From Narthecium ossifragum (lineage: Eukaryota; Streptophyta; Magnoliopsida; Dioscoreales; Nartheciaceae), in NCBI GenBank assembly GCA_963920575.1, contig OY986963.1, forward strand, positions 4,130,896 to 4,194,895: a stretch of DNA of 64,000 nucleotides. The letters run 5' to 3'. This document shows, in pieces, positions 34,953-47,200 of this stretch (within the stretch, counting starts at the first letter, position 1; each line of letters begins with the position of its first letter). The position numbers were made by a program, and so were the translations under genes. A model generated the notes under the pieces. That model saw nothing but the letters and a program-made list of their open reading frames with translations, had not been told where the DNA came from and searched no databases.

Positions 34953-37900
34953 ATGGCCAATCAAGGGGATGTGGAACCATTTAACATGCATGTCCACCAT
35001 GGGGGTTTCTTGATGCATGCAGACAGTCGCATTACATATGAAGGGGGGAAGGTAGATGTTTTTGACAACTGTGACCCTGATCAGCTGAGTTTGATAGAAA
35101 TTGGGCACATGATGAGAGAATTGGGGCATGCAACAATGTTCACGCTGTGGTATGTGAGACCTGGGGTTAGTATGAAATTTGGTATTAGGCCTTTAGCAAC
35201 AGATAAGCATGTTTTAGAGATGGCTAGCCTTGGCAGTAGTGCTGGTGAAGTCCATGTCTATTCTGATCATTGCGTCGATGAAGCACCTGTGTTTGCTGAT
35301 GAATGCGAGCTGGATGATATTGGCAAAGCTGATGATCAAGGTGCTTACCAGGTTGACTCAGACAGCAGCACTGATAATGAGGCTGCTAAATATGACCCTT
35401 TAGTTGAAGGCAGTAGTGATGATGATGAGAATGACATAGATTATAAGCCTCATCTAGCATCCAACTGTGGTGATCAAATGGGAGGACAAGATGGGGGTGA
35501 GGATGCTGGGGGATTTACTGAGGCTGGGGGAGATGCTGAGGATGAAATGGGAGGACAAGCTAATGTTGGTGTGGATGATCAAGGGGAGAGAGAAGTTTCA
35601 GATTATTTGCCAAGTGATGAGCTAATCAGTCTGTGTGGCTCTTCAGATGATGAGGTAGATTCCTACCCAGTCTTCAACCAGGAAACTGACTTGCAGAGGG
35701 GTGTTAAAATGGTGGTGGGGACCAAATTCCCCTCTGCAAAAGTATTTAGAGACTTTGTAAGAGAGTATGCAATTAGAGGAGGGTTCAATGTGGAGTTTGT
35801 AAGGAATGCAGCAGCAAGAGTCACAGCCAAGTGCAGAGATGGTTGCCCCTGGAGAGTCCATGCCTCCCCTATGCAGAACCAACAAACTTTTCAGATCAAA
35901 ACATTGATTGATAGGCATTGCTGCTGCAGGACTTACAAGAATAGCCTTGTTAACTCTACATGGTTAGCTGAAAAGTACTTGTGTGATTTTAGAATTGACC
36001 CTGACATGAAGCTGGACACACTAATACAGAAGGTGAAGAGGGATTTCATAGTTGACATCTCACCAAGCCAAGCATATAATGTGAGAAGGAAAGCAAGGAC
36101 AAAGATCCAGGGTAGTTTTGCTGATCAGTATGGCAGTATTAGAGCTTACTGCCATGAGATTTTAAGGAGTAATCCAGGTAGCACATGCATTGTGAAGACA
36201 AATAGAGCTGAAGATGGGACCCATTCTATTTTTGAGAGGGTTTACATCTGCTTTGATGCTTGCAAAAGAGGTTTCCTGGCTGGTTGTAGGCCTTTAATTG
36301 GCCTAGATGGTTGTCATCTTAAAGGACCATGTCATGGGCAGCAACTTCTTGCAGCCATAGGAAGGGATGAGAATGACCAAATGTTCCCTATCTGTTATGC
36401 CATAGTCGAGACTGAGTCCAGAGACTCATGGACATGGTTCTTGGAGCTCTTATTGTCTGACATAGGCTCAGCACAAGATAATAAGTGGACCTTCATCACA
36501 GACCAGCAAAAGGTGAGCACATGTGGTTCATTCATAGGTGATAAATGCTACTATATAATTATTTCCAGTATAAAACTCATGTTTGTTTTTTTGGTCCTGT
36601 GATGATTGTTGCAGGGTCTGATTCCAGCCATGCAGGACCTTATGCCTGGTACGGACCATAGGTTCTGTGTGAGGCATTTGTATGCCAACTTTAACAAGTT
36701 GCACAAGGGCTTGATGCTTAAGATGTTGATGTGGGATGCAGCCAGGGCCACCAACAAGGCCTATTTTGATGAAGTGATGGATGGGCTTAAGAATATTGAC
36801 CCAGAGGCCCACAGCTATCTGATGAAATTGCCACCCACATGGTGGTGCAGGCATGCCTTTGATTTCTACCCAAAGTGTGATTTATTGGCTAACAACATGG
36901 CAGAAGCATTCAACAAATTTATTCTTGAGGCAAGGAAGAAGCCTATCATTACCATGTTAGAGGAGATTAGAGTCAAACTTATGACAAGGATGAGGATTAA
37001 GAGAGAGCAGATGATAACATGGCAGAAGCATTCAACAAATTTATTCTTGAGGCAAGGAAGAAGCCTATCATTACCATGTTAGAGGAGATTAGAGTCAAAC
37101 TTATGACAAGGATGAGGATTAAGAGAGCAGATGATAGCATTTGATGGGGACATTTGTCCAAGAATACAGAAAAAGCTGGAGGACATCAAGAGGGCTGTCA
37201 ATATATGGGTGTGCAAATATTCTGGAGAAAAGAGATTTGAGGTATCTTGGTTGGCAGACCAGTTCATAGTTGATTTGAATGAGATGAGTTGTAGCTGTAG
37301 GAAATGGGATTTGACTGGCATCCCATGTTGCCATGCAATCACTTGTACTTTTCACTCCAAAGAAAGGCCAAAGGATTATGTACATGCCTGGTGCAAGAAG
37401 GAAACATACATGCTTGCATACCAGAGCAACATAAGACCTATTAATGGGCCTAAGTTGTGGCCAAAGATCGGAGATGATGACATCAAGCCCCCAGTATACA
37501 GAAAACCACCTGGTAGACCTAAGAAGTTGAGAAAAAGGGCTCCAGATGAAAGTACAAGCAATAGCAAGGTGATGAGAAGGAATACAACTGTTAGATGCAC
37601 AAACTGTTGGACATGGGGTCACAACAAAAGAACATGCAAAAGACCTCCATGCCCCAAGCCTGGTAGGACACACTCAGAGTTTAGGTCCCAAGAAAGGGGT
37701 GGGGGGACCAGCATACCACCACCAGTCGAATATGGGCCCCATGCTGGCACTCCAATGGCAAGGTCCTACCACCCCTCGAATGTAAGTTGATTGCTGACTG
37801 TAATTGAATGCTCTTCAAATCTTCAAATTTGTGGATTCTTGAGTACTAATTAATGCTATTGTCTACACAGACTGGTAGGGGAAGAAGGCCTGTGGGCCCA

Positions 37901-38690
37901 AGGGGAAGAGGCAGGGGGCATGTCATGACAGCAGACAATGTGGACATCAATCTATCCAATTTACATCATGTGGAGATGACTGTGAGTGTTGTTTTCTTCT
38001 GTATTTAGCATGTGTTTAATAATCGTAGCCTTTTAATTACAAGACTATATCCAAACTTCCAGACTTAATAATCGTAGCCTTTTAATGAGCAACAAACTTC
38101 CAATTTCATATGGTTGCCTTTTAATGAGCAACCAAATGTTTCAGCAAATGTTTTATTCTGTATTTAGCATGTGTTTAGCAACTAGCATCATGGTTAATGC
38201 TTTAAGCTGTGCAGGGTGACAACAACCTAGTTGGAGTTTCACCTAGATCAAACATGGCTGCAAGACAAGCCTGGATCCCTGGAGGGAGGGCAACTTCAGT
38301 TGGTAGACAAGGCAGAGGGAGAGGAGGAACATCAAGGGGTGATGTGCCAGCTGCATCCAAAGGAAGAGGGAGCCAGTTGGAAGAGGCAGAGGAAGAGGAT
38401 CAGGATCAGGATCTGGAATGGAGGGGGGAACATCAGTAGTAGGAGATGTAGCAACATCATCTAGAGGAAGAGGGAGACCGGCAGGAAGGGGAAGGGGAGC
38501 AGTGGGAGTAAGGCAAGGCTGGGTTCCAGGAGGGAGGGCTCCAAGCCAGACAGATCACTTCACACCTGGCCCCAGCCAACCCCCCCAATCTGATAGCTCT
38601 ATGTTTGTTGACTGGGAGGGAATGCCAGTAAATGCACCATTCACCACTCCAAGACCAGCTGGGACTTCAAATGTGTTTGTTGACTTATAG
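34953..38690 (+). pseudogene. mudrA-type MULE transposase, damaged by a 122-bp duplication and a 3' frameshift
   Basis: Cuts and joins MULE DNA through a DDE catalytic triad. Exons: 34953-36512, 36615-37781, 37871-37981, 38215 to 38439 or 38690. The N-terminal domain is MHADSRITYEGGKVDVFDN, followed by an acidic region (DSDSSTDNEAAKYDP). The MuDR zinc-finger-like domain has FRDFVREYAIRGGFNVEF and CRDGCPWRV. Catalytic residues are D in LIGLDGCHLKG, D in FITDQQKGL and E in NNMAEAFNKFI. A SWIM motif (CSCRKWDLTGIPCCHA) and a CCHC knuckle (CTNCWTWGHNKRTC) follow, then an RG-rich tail. Bases 36899-37020 are repeated at 37021-37140; the second copy is read out of frame and stops at TAG 37080, then a 2-base deletion restores the frame. 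The Gly/Arg tail also changes frame near 38.37 kb. A leader intron ends at about 34945. Confidence 0.88.
36899..37140 (+). repeat. 122-bp tandem duplication inside mudrA
   Basis: Copy 1 36899-37020, copy 2 37021-37140, starting GGCAGAAGCATTCAACAAAT. They are identical except for a missing GA (AGAGAGAGCAG versus AGAGAGCAG) and one substitution near the end. The unit starts at the codon for the predicted catalytic Glu. Confidence 0.93.
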
Positions 38691-39270
38691 CTCTATGTTT
38701 GTTGACTTAAGAATATTTGTAATCCAGTGTAATTTTCTTTTTGTGGATGACAAATATGTCTTTAACTAAAACATCATCTATGGGCTATTATTGATTGAAT
38801 GTTTGTAATCCAGTGCTAGTAAGAATGTTTGTAATCCAGTGTAATCCAGTGTTATTTGCTCAATGTAGGGTTCTACATTGCTCAATGGTGTGCTATCCTT
38901 TACTTGTTCCTTTTCTTAATTAGTAGCAGGTCTCTATAATAGTACTCTATTGTTCTTCATTAACTTGCTATATCATCTTCATTAACAGCTCCAATTCTAT
39001 TTCGTTAACTTAGCAATTCAACAGGAATACAGGAATGTTGATTACACAGGAATATGTAATGATGCAAAAAACTTAGCAATCCAACCGGAATACAAGAATG
39101 TTGATTACATAGGAATTCATACATGAATGTTGATTACACAGCTCCAATTCAACACATACTGCAGACTCAAGCTTCCTCACTCAATATATAAAGGTACAAA
39201 AAACTAAAAACACTACAATGAACTGCAGTATCTTCTTTCCATATTTAAGCTTCTTGATATCCATCTCCAT

Positions 39271-39703
39271 CTACGCAATTCCATCATCTCTGGACTTGCA
39301 CATTACTATTAGCAACTGGTTTTGGGTAAAAAGGTCTGCCTCTTTCAGCCTCAGCTGCTCCAGTTCCACTTCCAATTTCTGAATCTTCATCTTCATCTCC
39401 ATCTTCAGTTCATTGATTATTACATTCCCACGCTCACCCACTTTCCCATCAGCCCAGCTGAAGTAATTGCACCCACCATGTTTCTGCAAGTTGAGATGTA
39501 CTCATCACAATACATTTTTTCAAACATCAACTCACAACAAATGGATTGCATTATAAATCAACCGAGTAGTTTGGGCATCCAAAAAATCTTCGCCCAGGAT
39601 TTGTTGTGGTCCAAGATATCCTTAACTTGGCTCGCAGCCCGCAATCACAAACAGGTGGAGGTGGTGAAGGTGTAGAGGAGGACGAGGCAGTAGACGATGA
39701 CAT
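39271..39703 (-). CDS. GRF-type zinc-finger and coiled-coil protein, convergent accessory gene of the MULE
   Basis: Two exons on the minus strand, 39703-39563 and 39483-39271, joined in phase 0 by GT-AG (intron GTTGATTTATAA to CAACTTGCAG), giving 117 aa with no internal stop. N-terminus Ser/Pro-rich, then CDCGLRAKLRISWTTTNPGR and RFFGCPNYS, joined to KHGGCNYFSWADGK: the zf-GRF signature (CxCG, NPGRxF, C, C, W). A coiled coil rich in Lys, Glu and Leu follows (LKMEMKMKIQKLEVELEQL). GRF fingers bind nucleic acid in other proteins. Convergent placement recalls maize MuDR mudrA/mudrB, though there is no evident homology to mudrB. It lies inside the TIRs and is intact. Its job in the element is unknown. 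Confidence 0.8.
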
Positions 39704-40394
39704 CCTAAGAGTAAAAGAAGCAAATTAAATCATAAATTGAGTGCATAAAACATGCTAAAGCAAACAAATTGCCCAATTTAAGACAACTACACTATCAAAC
39801 CTTCCGTCTAGTGATGTTGACCTCGATTGGTGCCGTAGAAGTGTCCAAATCTCCTCCCCCCTATGATATTATGGCACCTAGGGCATGAAATTGAACACAA
39901 AAGCCCCTATTTCACCTTCCGTCGGCGCTTATCCAGGTGGGGTGGTCTCTCGTTTCCATTCAGCAGGAACCCTAACCTCCAAAGCCCATTCGGAGGAAGA
40001 TGGCGGGTGGGAAATACCTATCTCGGGACCATGGCTGCTAAAAATCGCCACTCAGAACGCCGCCACTCAGAACGCCGGTGATCGCCACTCAAAATGCGTT
40101 GATCGCCAGTGAGGGGAGCTTTGGAAACCTTATGGAGATGGAGAGGACGATAGAATATGTTAGGGTGATAACGCTGTTGCAGCTGCCGTTAGTTGACGGA
40201 AGGGGGGTCACGTGCGACCCTTTTGCCGTTAGTTAGCCGACGGAAGTTGGGGTGGAGGCCCACATGAGAACCAAAAACAAAATCGAGGGACTCAATGTCA
40301 CGAAATTGAAGTTCAGGACCATATAAAAAGTTGACCGAAACTACATGGTACTAATACATAATTTAGCCTACATCTTTTGATTTGGTTCTCTACA

Positions 40395-41248
40395 CTTATG
40401 TATTCGAACATCGATTTAGGACGTGCAAACATCGATTAAAGATCGAGGATCTGAAATTTCCATGCCAACATAAATTAGCATCCAAAATCAAGGTATTAGA
40501 TTGTAGCATCCTATTGTCCATTAATAGCATATTGGATCTCGAACTTTAAAGTTCAAAACCTGGATACTATAAGATCGGATATAAACTTAGCATCAGAGTA
40601 GGTTGTATGGTTGGATTATCAGGTCATTAGCTCCATCGCAACACAACATCCGCTATTTGTAAACCAGACACATTTAAATTCGATAGTTAGCAAAAAGTTT
40701 TCTAAACCTGGGGCTAATATTGGGCAATCCTGTGGATCCTTTTCCATTCCCAAAAGTAGCCCAGACGCACGAAAGTAAGCAACCTGAAGAAAATCCAAGT
40801 TCCAACAGATTACTTCTTAATGTCAAACCACTCATCAACTTACCTATCGGCATTAGACATAAAAATAAAGCTAAAATAACCTCTGACTCGTAGAGGCATG
40901 AATGAATTTTTTTAATCAGAGAAACTATTTTTATTTGCATTTTTGGTGAAAGAATGATCGAGTCCTTGACAGTATTTGGACATTCCAATTCAATGACTTA
41001 CAAATCCACCTTGAAACTCTCCTGACCAGCTTGAGAATATTAGTTTATAAAAATAAATTCCCATCATTAGTTTGGTACACCGGACACTGCAATGGACTCC
41101 TGACAGAGGTGCTCTAGGAGGCCAGCCTGTGTATACCATATCACATTTTTGCAGCAAGTCCAGCAAGCAACCTTCTAACGATGTATTGGCTAATCAGCAA
41201 AGCCGAGAGCAAGACCTTTTATCTGGAATCCTTCAAATATCGACAGTA
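40395..41248. other. Intergenic / 3' flank of the asparaginyl-tRNA synthetase gene
   Basis: No gene recognised; part must be the 3' UTR of the minus-strand synthetase gene. Confidence 0.4.
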
Positions 41249-44200
41249 TTAGAACTCTGCAGAACCAGGAGTTCGTGGGAAAGGGATTGCATCCCTTATG
41301 TTCTCCATTCCAGTTGCAAACTGTACAAGCCTTTCGAATCCCAAACCAAAGCCTGCATGAGGAACTGTAAAAGAAACAGAGAAGTAATCAATCATTCAAG
41401 ACAGGAAAATCTCACAGGTAGAACACTTAATAATGGAGATAATGGATATACAAGATAACAAAGATGTTTATTTTCCATAACGTACTACCTGCAAAACAAA
41501 GATTTATTTCTAAAGATCCCTGCTAAGTCAGCAGAAGTTTCACATATGAGATAGTTTGACTATTCACAACCTGAACCAAAGCGTCGAAGATCGAGGTACC
41601 ACCAATAGCTGTCCTTATTAAGATTTAACTCCTCCAAACGGCATTCCAGGGTGTCAAGACGTTCTTCTCTTTGGCTGCCACCAATAAGTTCACCAACCTG
41701 AACAAGAAAAAAAGAATAAGTGCAATGAAACTGGCAAAATGACAATAGGAAGCTCATGTGACAAGTCCAGGAAAATGGACTAGCAGCTCACTTATCATTA
41801 TTATTGATGCAAATGTTAGAATGGATATCAAGGCGAGTTCACACTTGTGCACAGGGAAAAAAATATCACGAAGCACAAACTTCTTCTTTACTTCTCTTAA
41901 TCTAGAAGACCAAATCAGTACTTTGCAATTCATTTAGGACTTGAGAAAGTAGGTGTAGTTGGATGTGAAGAGGGGTCCTTGGGATAAAACCATGTAGCGA
42001 AAAAAACATGGGTCTACCCATATGCTTGGGCATGCATGATTCGTACACACAGGTTTTGATGTGGATTTCAAGCATCACACAAGACTACAGACTAGGCATA
42101 TCCTTAATGGGCATTAGATAGCACATAGTGGGGCTGTAAAAGTTTGTAATAAGGCTCTTACCCCCCTGTAATAGGCCTTTAAGTTGAACTGAAAAGAAAG
42201 GGCTTGATAAGGCAAGTGCGTTTTCAGAATTAACAGAAGAAAAAAATACACTAGAATAACTTGAAGTTATCAATCAAGAAAGCAAAAATTTTGCACCGAC
42301 ACATGATTAGTTTATAGGTTAAGATTCAACTGAGCATTGTAAGATTTATAAAACCTATCTAAGAGCCGGGATGTATAGTGAGATCCAATTTGAACTAAGA
42401 TTTTAATTAATGGTCTTGGTATAAAGGATGATTCGAATGATGATAGTGAAATATGAGCTATATCACTTCAAAGTTTCTTCGGGTGATTTGACAAACAATA
42501 TACATAGGAGTATAGGACACTAGACTAGTCTGCAAGTTTAGAACAATAATCAATATTGCCCTCCAAACATCGTGATAGAACAATGTAAACCTAATGCGAG
42601 ATTCTTCCAACTCTGTTCTATGCTCACCTTGTTAGTCCTCTATTTCTTCACAAGTACTTGATCCTAATCTACTATTATTGACTGCACCGACGGTCTGACT
42701 GTAAACAGACTCTAAAAGGAGCACTTGGTACTCAACATACAAACTTTCCGGAATCCTATGTTCATTCTCATAGTTTGGATCAAAATGCAAACGTATTAAA
42801 GTAGCCAATGATCTGAAATTGAGCAATGTTATTAGACAATCTTGCATGGTACCTGAGGAACTAAAAGATCCATTGCGGCAACAGTTTTTCCATCATCATT
42901 TTGACGCATGTAAAAAGCTTTAATTTCCTGAAAAAAGTAGTTGACAAAGAATATCAAAGCATGTGAATCTACAGTCATACGACTAGATGCATAGGCCTTA
43001 TTCTAAGACATACCTTAGGATAGTCGCGAATTATTACTGGGCGTCCAGCAAAAGCATCTTCAGTGATATATCTTTCATGCTCACTTTGTAAATCTAATCC
43101 CCATTTTACCTATTAGATTGAATTAACAACATGGAAGAATTAGTGTTTCTAGTCCCCACTTACCTATTAGATCAGAAATACATAGAAAAGTTAAGTGTTC
43201 TTAATTCTTTCTGATTGATAATCTTGCTTTCAAAAGTTCATTTTTTGCACACTTAGTCTTGAACATGTCATCAGTAATGAAACCTTTTTATATGATTAAC
43301 TGAGATGGGTTTCTGACATGCCTCACAGTCTATTTACACATAAACAAATGTGATTCAAGGCATCTAACTGATTGCTAATAATACGAAGTAGTGCTGTGGA
43401 TAAAAGATTTATCTTGTTTACTTCAATCAGCATCATATGGCGACAGTCCTGCACTTTGTGCTAGGCCTTCTGAATCCAATCAAGTTGCCCACAATAAGAA
43501 ATCAAAGTTTATATTATCATAGATTGGCTCTGATAAGCCAAAAGTATGGGGCCACAGTTTAACAGGACAGTGTGACAAGCATTCAAACTTTAGTACACAC
43601 CCTGAAATTTGCATAGTTAACTGTCAAGATTTGATCTTGACGAAAGCAAAATTTAAGTTTTCTTTATGAATTTTCAGAAGGCACTTTTCATGTCAAATCA
43701 CATGGTTCACCTATATGAAGATTTAAGTTTGAGAAGTTGTTTGCTTGCCTATAACAATAGAACTAGGGCGTTGTGCAACAAAATTGAGAATATTATGGCA
43801 GTTTCCCGATCCCAGGATATCACTGCCAGTTTCACGGAGTTCATGGATCACAAGCTAAGAATAGAACCAAGGAAGGACTATGTACTACCGGAAATTCAAA
43901 TTTCTTATTGGCTTTCAAGAGGAGTTCGACAGCATCAGAATATGTTAGCTGAATGAAGTCCTTTTCAACCACGTCCTGTACATAGAGCAGAACAGTTAAT
44001 AAACAGCAAAAACTAATTAGAAAAAACACCAATATACTGCTTAAAAAGATCAAATTGGTATAATAGCTACAGAATTGAAAAGAGAAAGATATAGTGAGTA
44101 CTGTTAGTCTATTTATAATTCCTTTCTCGATCCATTTATCAAAAAAATCCATGTCTTCTTTGCAATTCTCAAGAACATACTTAACCTGCAAGAAAGAAAT

Positions 44201-47200
44201 AACTGATATTATGAATCATTGAAAGATAACACCAAGTGGAGGATATAACAGTAGTCAAGCTAAGAGGAAACCTACTACATACTGGAGATACGCAGTGGCA
44301 CAGGCCATGTCATCATCCAGATCAGCAAATGCAATTTCGGGTTCAATCATCTTAGCAGTACAAGAAAATAGGATGGAACGTCAATTCACACATAAAAAAT
44401 TATAAACCACGTCCACCAAGGGAAAACGTTGACCGAATAACTACCCAGAATTCAGCTAAGTGCCTTGAGGTGTTCGAATTCTCTGCCCTAAAAGTAGGAC
44501 CAAATGTATATACCTGGAAGGCAACAAAGATTAAACTAATTCAGGCATGGCATACCAATACACCGCATTACCCAAAGTATCAAAAGGGAGCATAGTTAGG
44601 AGGAAAATCATACATCAGAAAGAGCAGAAGCATATGTTTCCGCATTAAGTTGGCCTGATACCGTCAAGAATGCCGGTTTTCCAAAAAAGTCCTAGCATCA
44701 GAGGAGAAAAAGAAAATATATTAGTATAAATTGCTGATGAGAATAAAACTGAGTTAATAGAGTCTCTGCTTAGGGTATGAACATTGCACCAATTTCAGCA
44801 AACAAATATTGCATTCAGACCAATGAGAAGCTTAAACAATCAAGTGTGAGATGAGGAGCTTAAAGAACCAGACAAGAGGTGCATATTTATGCAGTTATAT
44901 ACTTATATGTCAGCATTGTACACATTGTATCAACGGTCTAATATAGTCTAAAGTGCACTATATTGCCTCATATAGAAATTACTGCGCCAATATCCTAAAA
45001 ACATGATGCCTAATGTATCAAGGCAAAATACAGAGTTACACTTCACAACTAAGTTTAATATTTTCCACAGAAATATATTCACCTTTGACCAATCAACTGT
45101 CCCGCCCTTAGTTGTAGCGATGGTATTGACCGGGCAGTCAGTTCCCTCCGGACCATTTGGGATCTGATGAATCAAGAGAATCAGAGTAAAGCAAAATACA
45201 TATAAAATCTTCCTCTACCATATTGAAATTTATTAGACACCATAGTGCTTTACCAAGTACCAACTGCTGAGTGGACAATGTTTACGAGAAAGGTGAATAA
45301 AGCAGAGTTGATGAGAAAGCACAGTCACATACCCCAAAAAAAGAAAGACAAAATGAAGAGACAATATGCTTGATGCACTGGAAAAGGTGGGTTCAATCCT
45401 TATATGTTTTTAGGGGTTTTTACATATCTATCCTTCAAAAGTTTCTAAATATCACAATTACCCCTATATTTTTTCGGCTTACTAAAATACCCTTCAAATT
45501 TTGAACAATCCGTAAACCTACCCCTCCGTCAATCACCGTCCACATATCTAACCTAACCATAGTTTAAACGTTACCCGGGCAAGTAGAATTACTTAATTGC
45601 CCCCCATTCTTTTTGTTTCCATCAATTTTGACCGGATTTCATTGACCAGTTTCCTTTGTTTGCTTACGTAGGAGGGAGAGAGAGAGAGTAATTTTGACCG
45701 GCTTTGGTATTTTGACTGCTACTTGGTTTGCTGACGTAGGAAGAGAGAGAGAGAGACGGGAGGAAGAGAGGGAGCACCCGCCGGCGGCCATTGGGGAAGT
45801 ACGCGGCTTTACCCTCCGTCGTCGACCATCCAACCCCGCCACCGCTTCCGGCGGCCAATAGCGCATCCGACGTGAACATGACCTCGGTCCGGCGTCCACA
45901 CCGCCACCACCGGAGTCGCCACGAGCTGCGCCACCACGTGCATGAGGAGGAAAGAAGTGGAGGGAGGTTGGGGTGGCTTGTGGCGGAGCTCGACGGTGAA
46001 GAGTGGCCGTGGCGGACGGGAGGCTGCGTCGGCGGCTGACAGGCGAGAGGCGAAGGAGGACAGCTCGGTTGGCCAAGGAGGTGAGGAAGAAGCTCTGTTC
46101 TTCCGTCGAGGCATGAGGAGGAAAGAAGTGGAGGGAGGTTGGGGTGGCTTGTGGCGGAGCTCGACGGTGAAGAGTGGCCGTGGCGGACAGGAGGCTGCAT
46201 CGGCGGTTGACAGGTGAGAGGCGAAGGAGGACGGCTCGGTTGGCCAAGGAGGTGAGGAAGAAGCTCTGTTCTTCCGTCGAGGCATGAGGAGGAAAGAAGT
46301 GGAGGGAGGTTGGGGTGGCTTGTGGCGGAGCTCGACGGCTAAGAGTGGCCGTGGTGGACTTATGGAGCTCGGAGGCATTAAGGTCGAGGTTGTCATTCGA
46401 GAAGTCAAGGCCGGAGATGACGAGGCTGAGTTTGCGGGTGCGGCCAGGGAGAGGAGGGGATTTAGAGGCTGATTGGGGTTCCTCCACAGGAGTGATCTGG
46501 ACGGGAAGGGGATGGTGGAGGAGAGGGGAGGAGGTGGGGAGGAGGAGGAGGTCGGAGAGGGAGGGGAAGACGAGGGACCAGACGAGGAGGAAGACGACGA
46601 CGTAGGAGCTGAAAGTTGAGGGCAATAAGGTCTTTTTACCCAACGCCGTTAACGGCGTTAGGAATATTCCATGAAGATTCCCTGACAAGTAACCCGAGGG
46701 GTAGGTTAACGGATTTTTCAAAATTTCAAGGGTAATTTAGTAAGCTGAAAAAATATAGGGGTATTTATGATATTTGCAAACTTTTGAAGGATAGATATGT
46801 AAAAACCCCATGTTTTTAAAGCAGTCAAAACCTATGCACTGATGTATAAAAAGGGGTCATTAACAAACTAAAACTAATATAATAGAATGTTTTAAAAGCA
46901 TATGCCTACCAAAGTAGTTACACAAAATTGTTCTCCAGCTCCTTCACAATCTGAAGCAGTAATGATTGGACTCGAAATCCATACAAAACCATTTTCCTGA
47001 AAGAATTTGTGAGTTGCGTATGCCAAAGCATTCCTCACTCTTGCTACCTACAACAAACACCCAGGAGAAGAAATCACCACAACCTCTATGCAAAATTGAA
47101 ATGCAAATCCTAAGTAAATGTCAAAAAAGAGTAAATTTGAATAGACTGGAAAACAAGCAGCACATCAGAACTAGTATAGTATAAGAGAAGAGCATGAAAA

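Larger units (their letters stand above)
34171..40368. mobile_element. Large MULE, 6198 bp, with transposase and GRF-finger genes
   Basis: TSD TACATCTTT at 34162-34170 and 40369-40377. Ends GGCTAAATTATGTATTAGTA and TACTAATACATAATTTAGCC are perfect inverse complements; the TIR is about 200 bases. The left subterminal part has the near-perfect palindrome GGGTCACGTGCG/CGCACGTGACCC around 34320-34345. It carries a plus-strand mudrA-type transposase (34953-38690) and a minus-strand GRF-type zinc-finger gene (39703-39271) in convergent orientation. The structure is autonomous, but the transposase frame is damaged. Confidence 0.95.
31714..40394. mobile_element. Copia-like LTR (solo or relic) split by two MULE insertions
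   Basis: After removing the two MULEs, pieces 31714-32184, 34150-34170 and 40369-40394 join into about 500 bp that start TGTTAGAATATGACTC and end TTTGGTTCTCTACA. The inside has AGACTCGGTGATATATCAAT, CTCTACCCGTGGATGTAG and CGAACCACGTAAATATTTAT, phrases typical of plant Ty1-copia LTR R/U5 regions. No primer-binding site or gag-pol follows, and no 5-bp target duplication was found. It is either a solo LTR or a fragment in plus orientation. Confidence 0.7.
45413..46809. mobile_element. MULE of 1397 bp in an asparaginyl-tRNA synthetase intron
   Basis: TSD ATGTTTTTA at 45404-45412 and 46810-46818. Ends GGGTTTTTACATATCTATCC and GGATAGATATGTAAAAACCC are perfect inverse complements; the TIR is about 200 bases. 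It lies between exons 5 (47047-46910) and 6 (45163-45083) of the synthetase. The TIR family is shared with the truncated MULE at 16825. The GC-rich interior contrasts with the AT-rich intron and holds a 171-bp tandem repeat with a long ORF. Confidence 0.96.
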
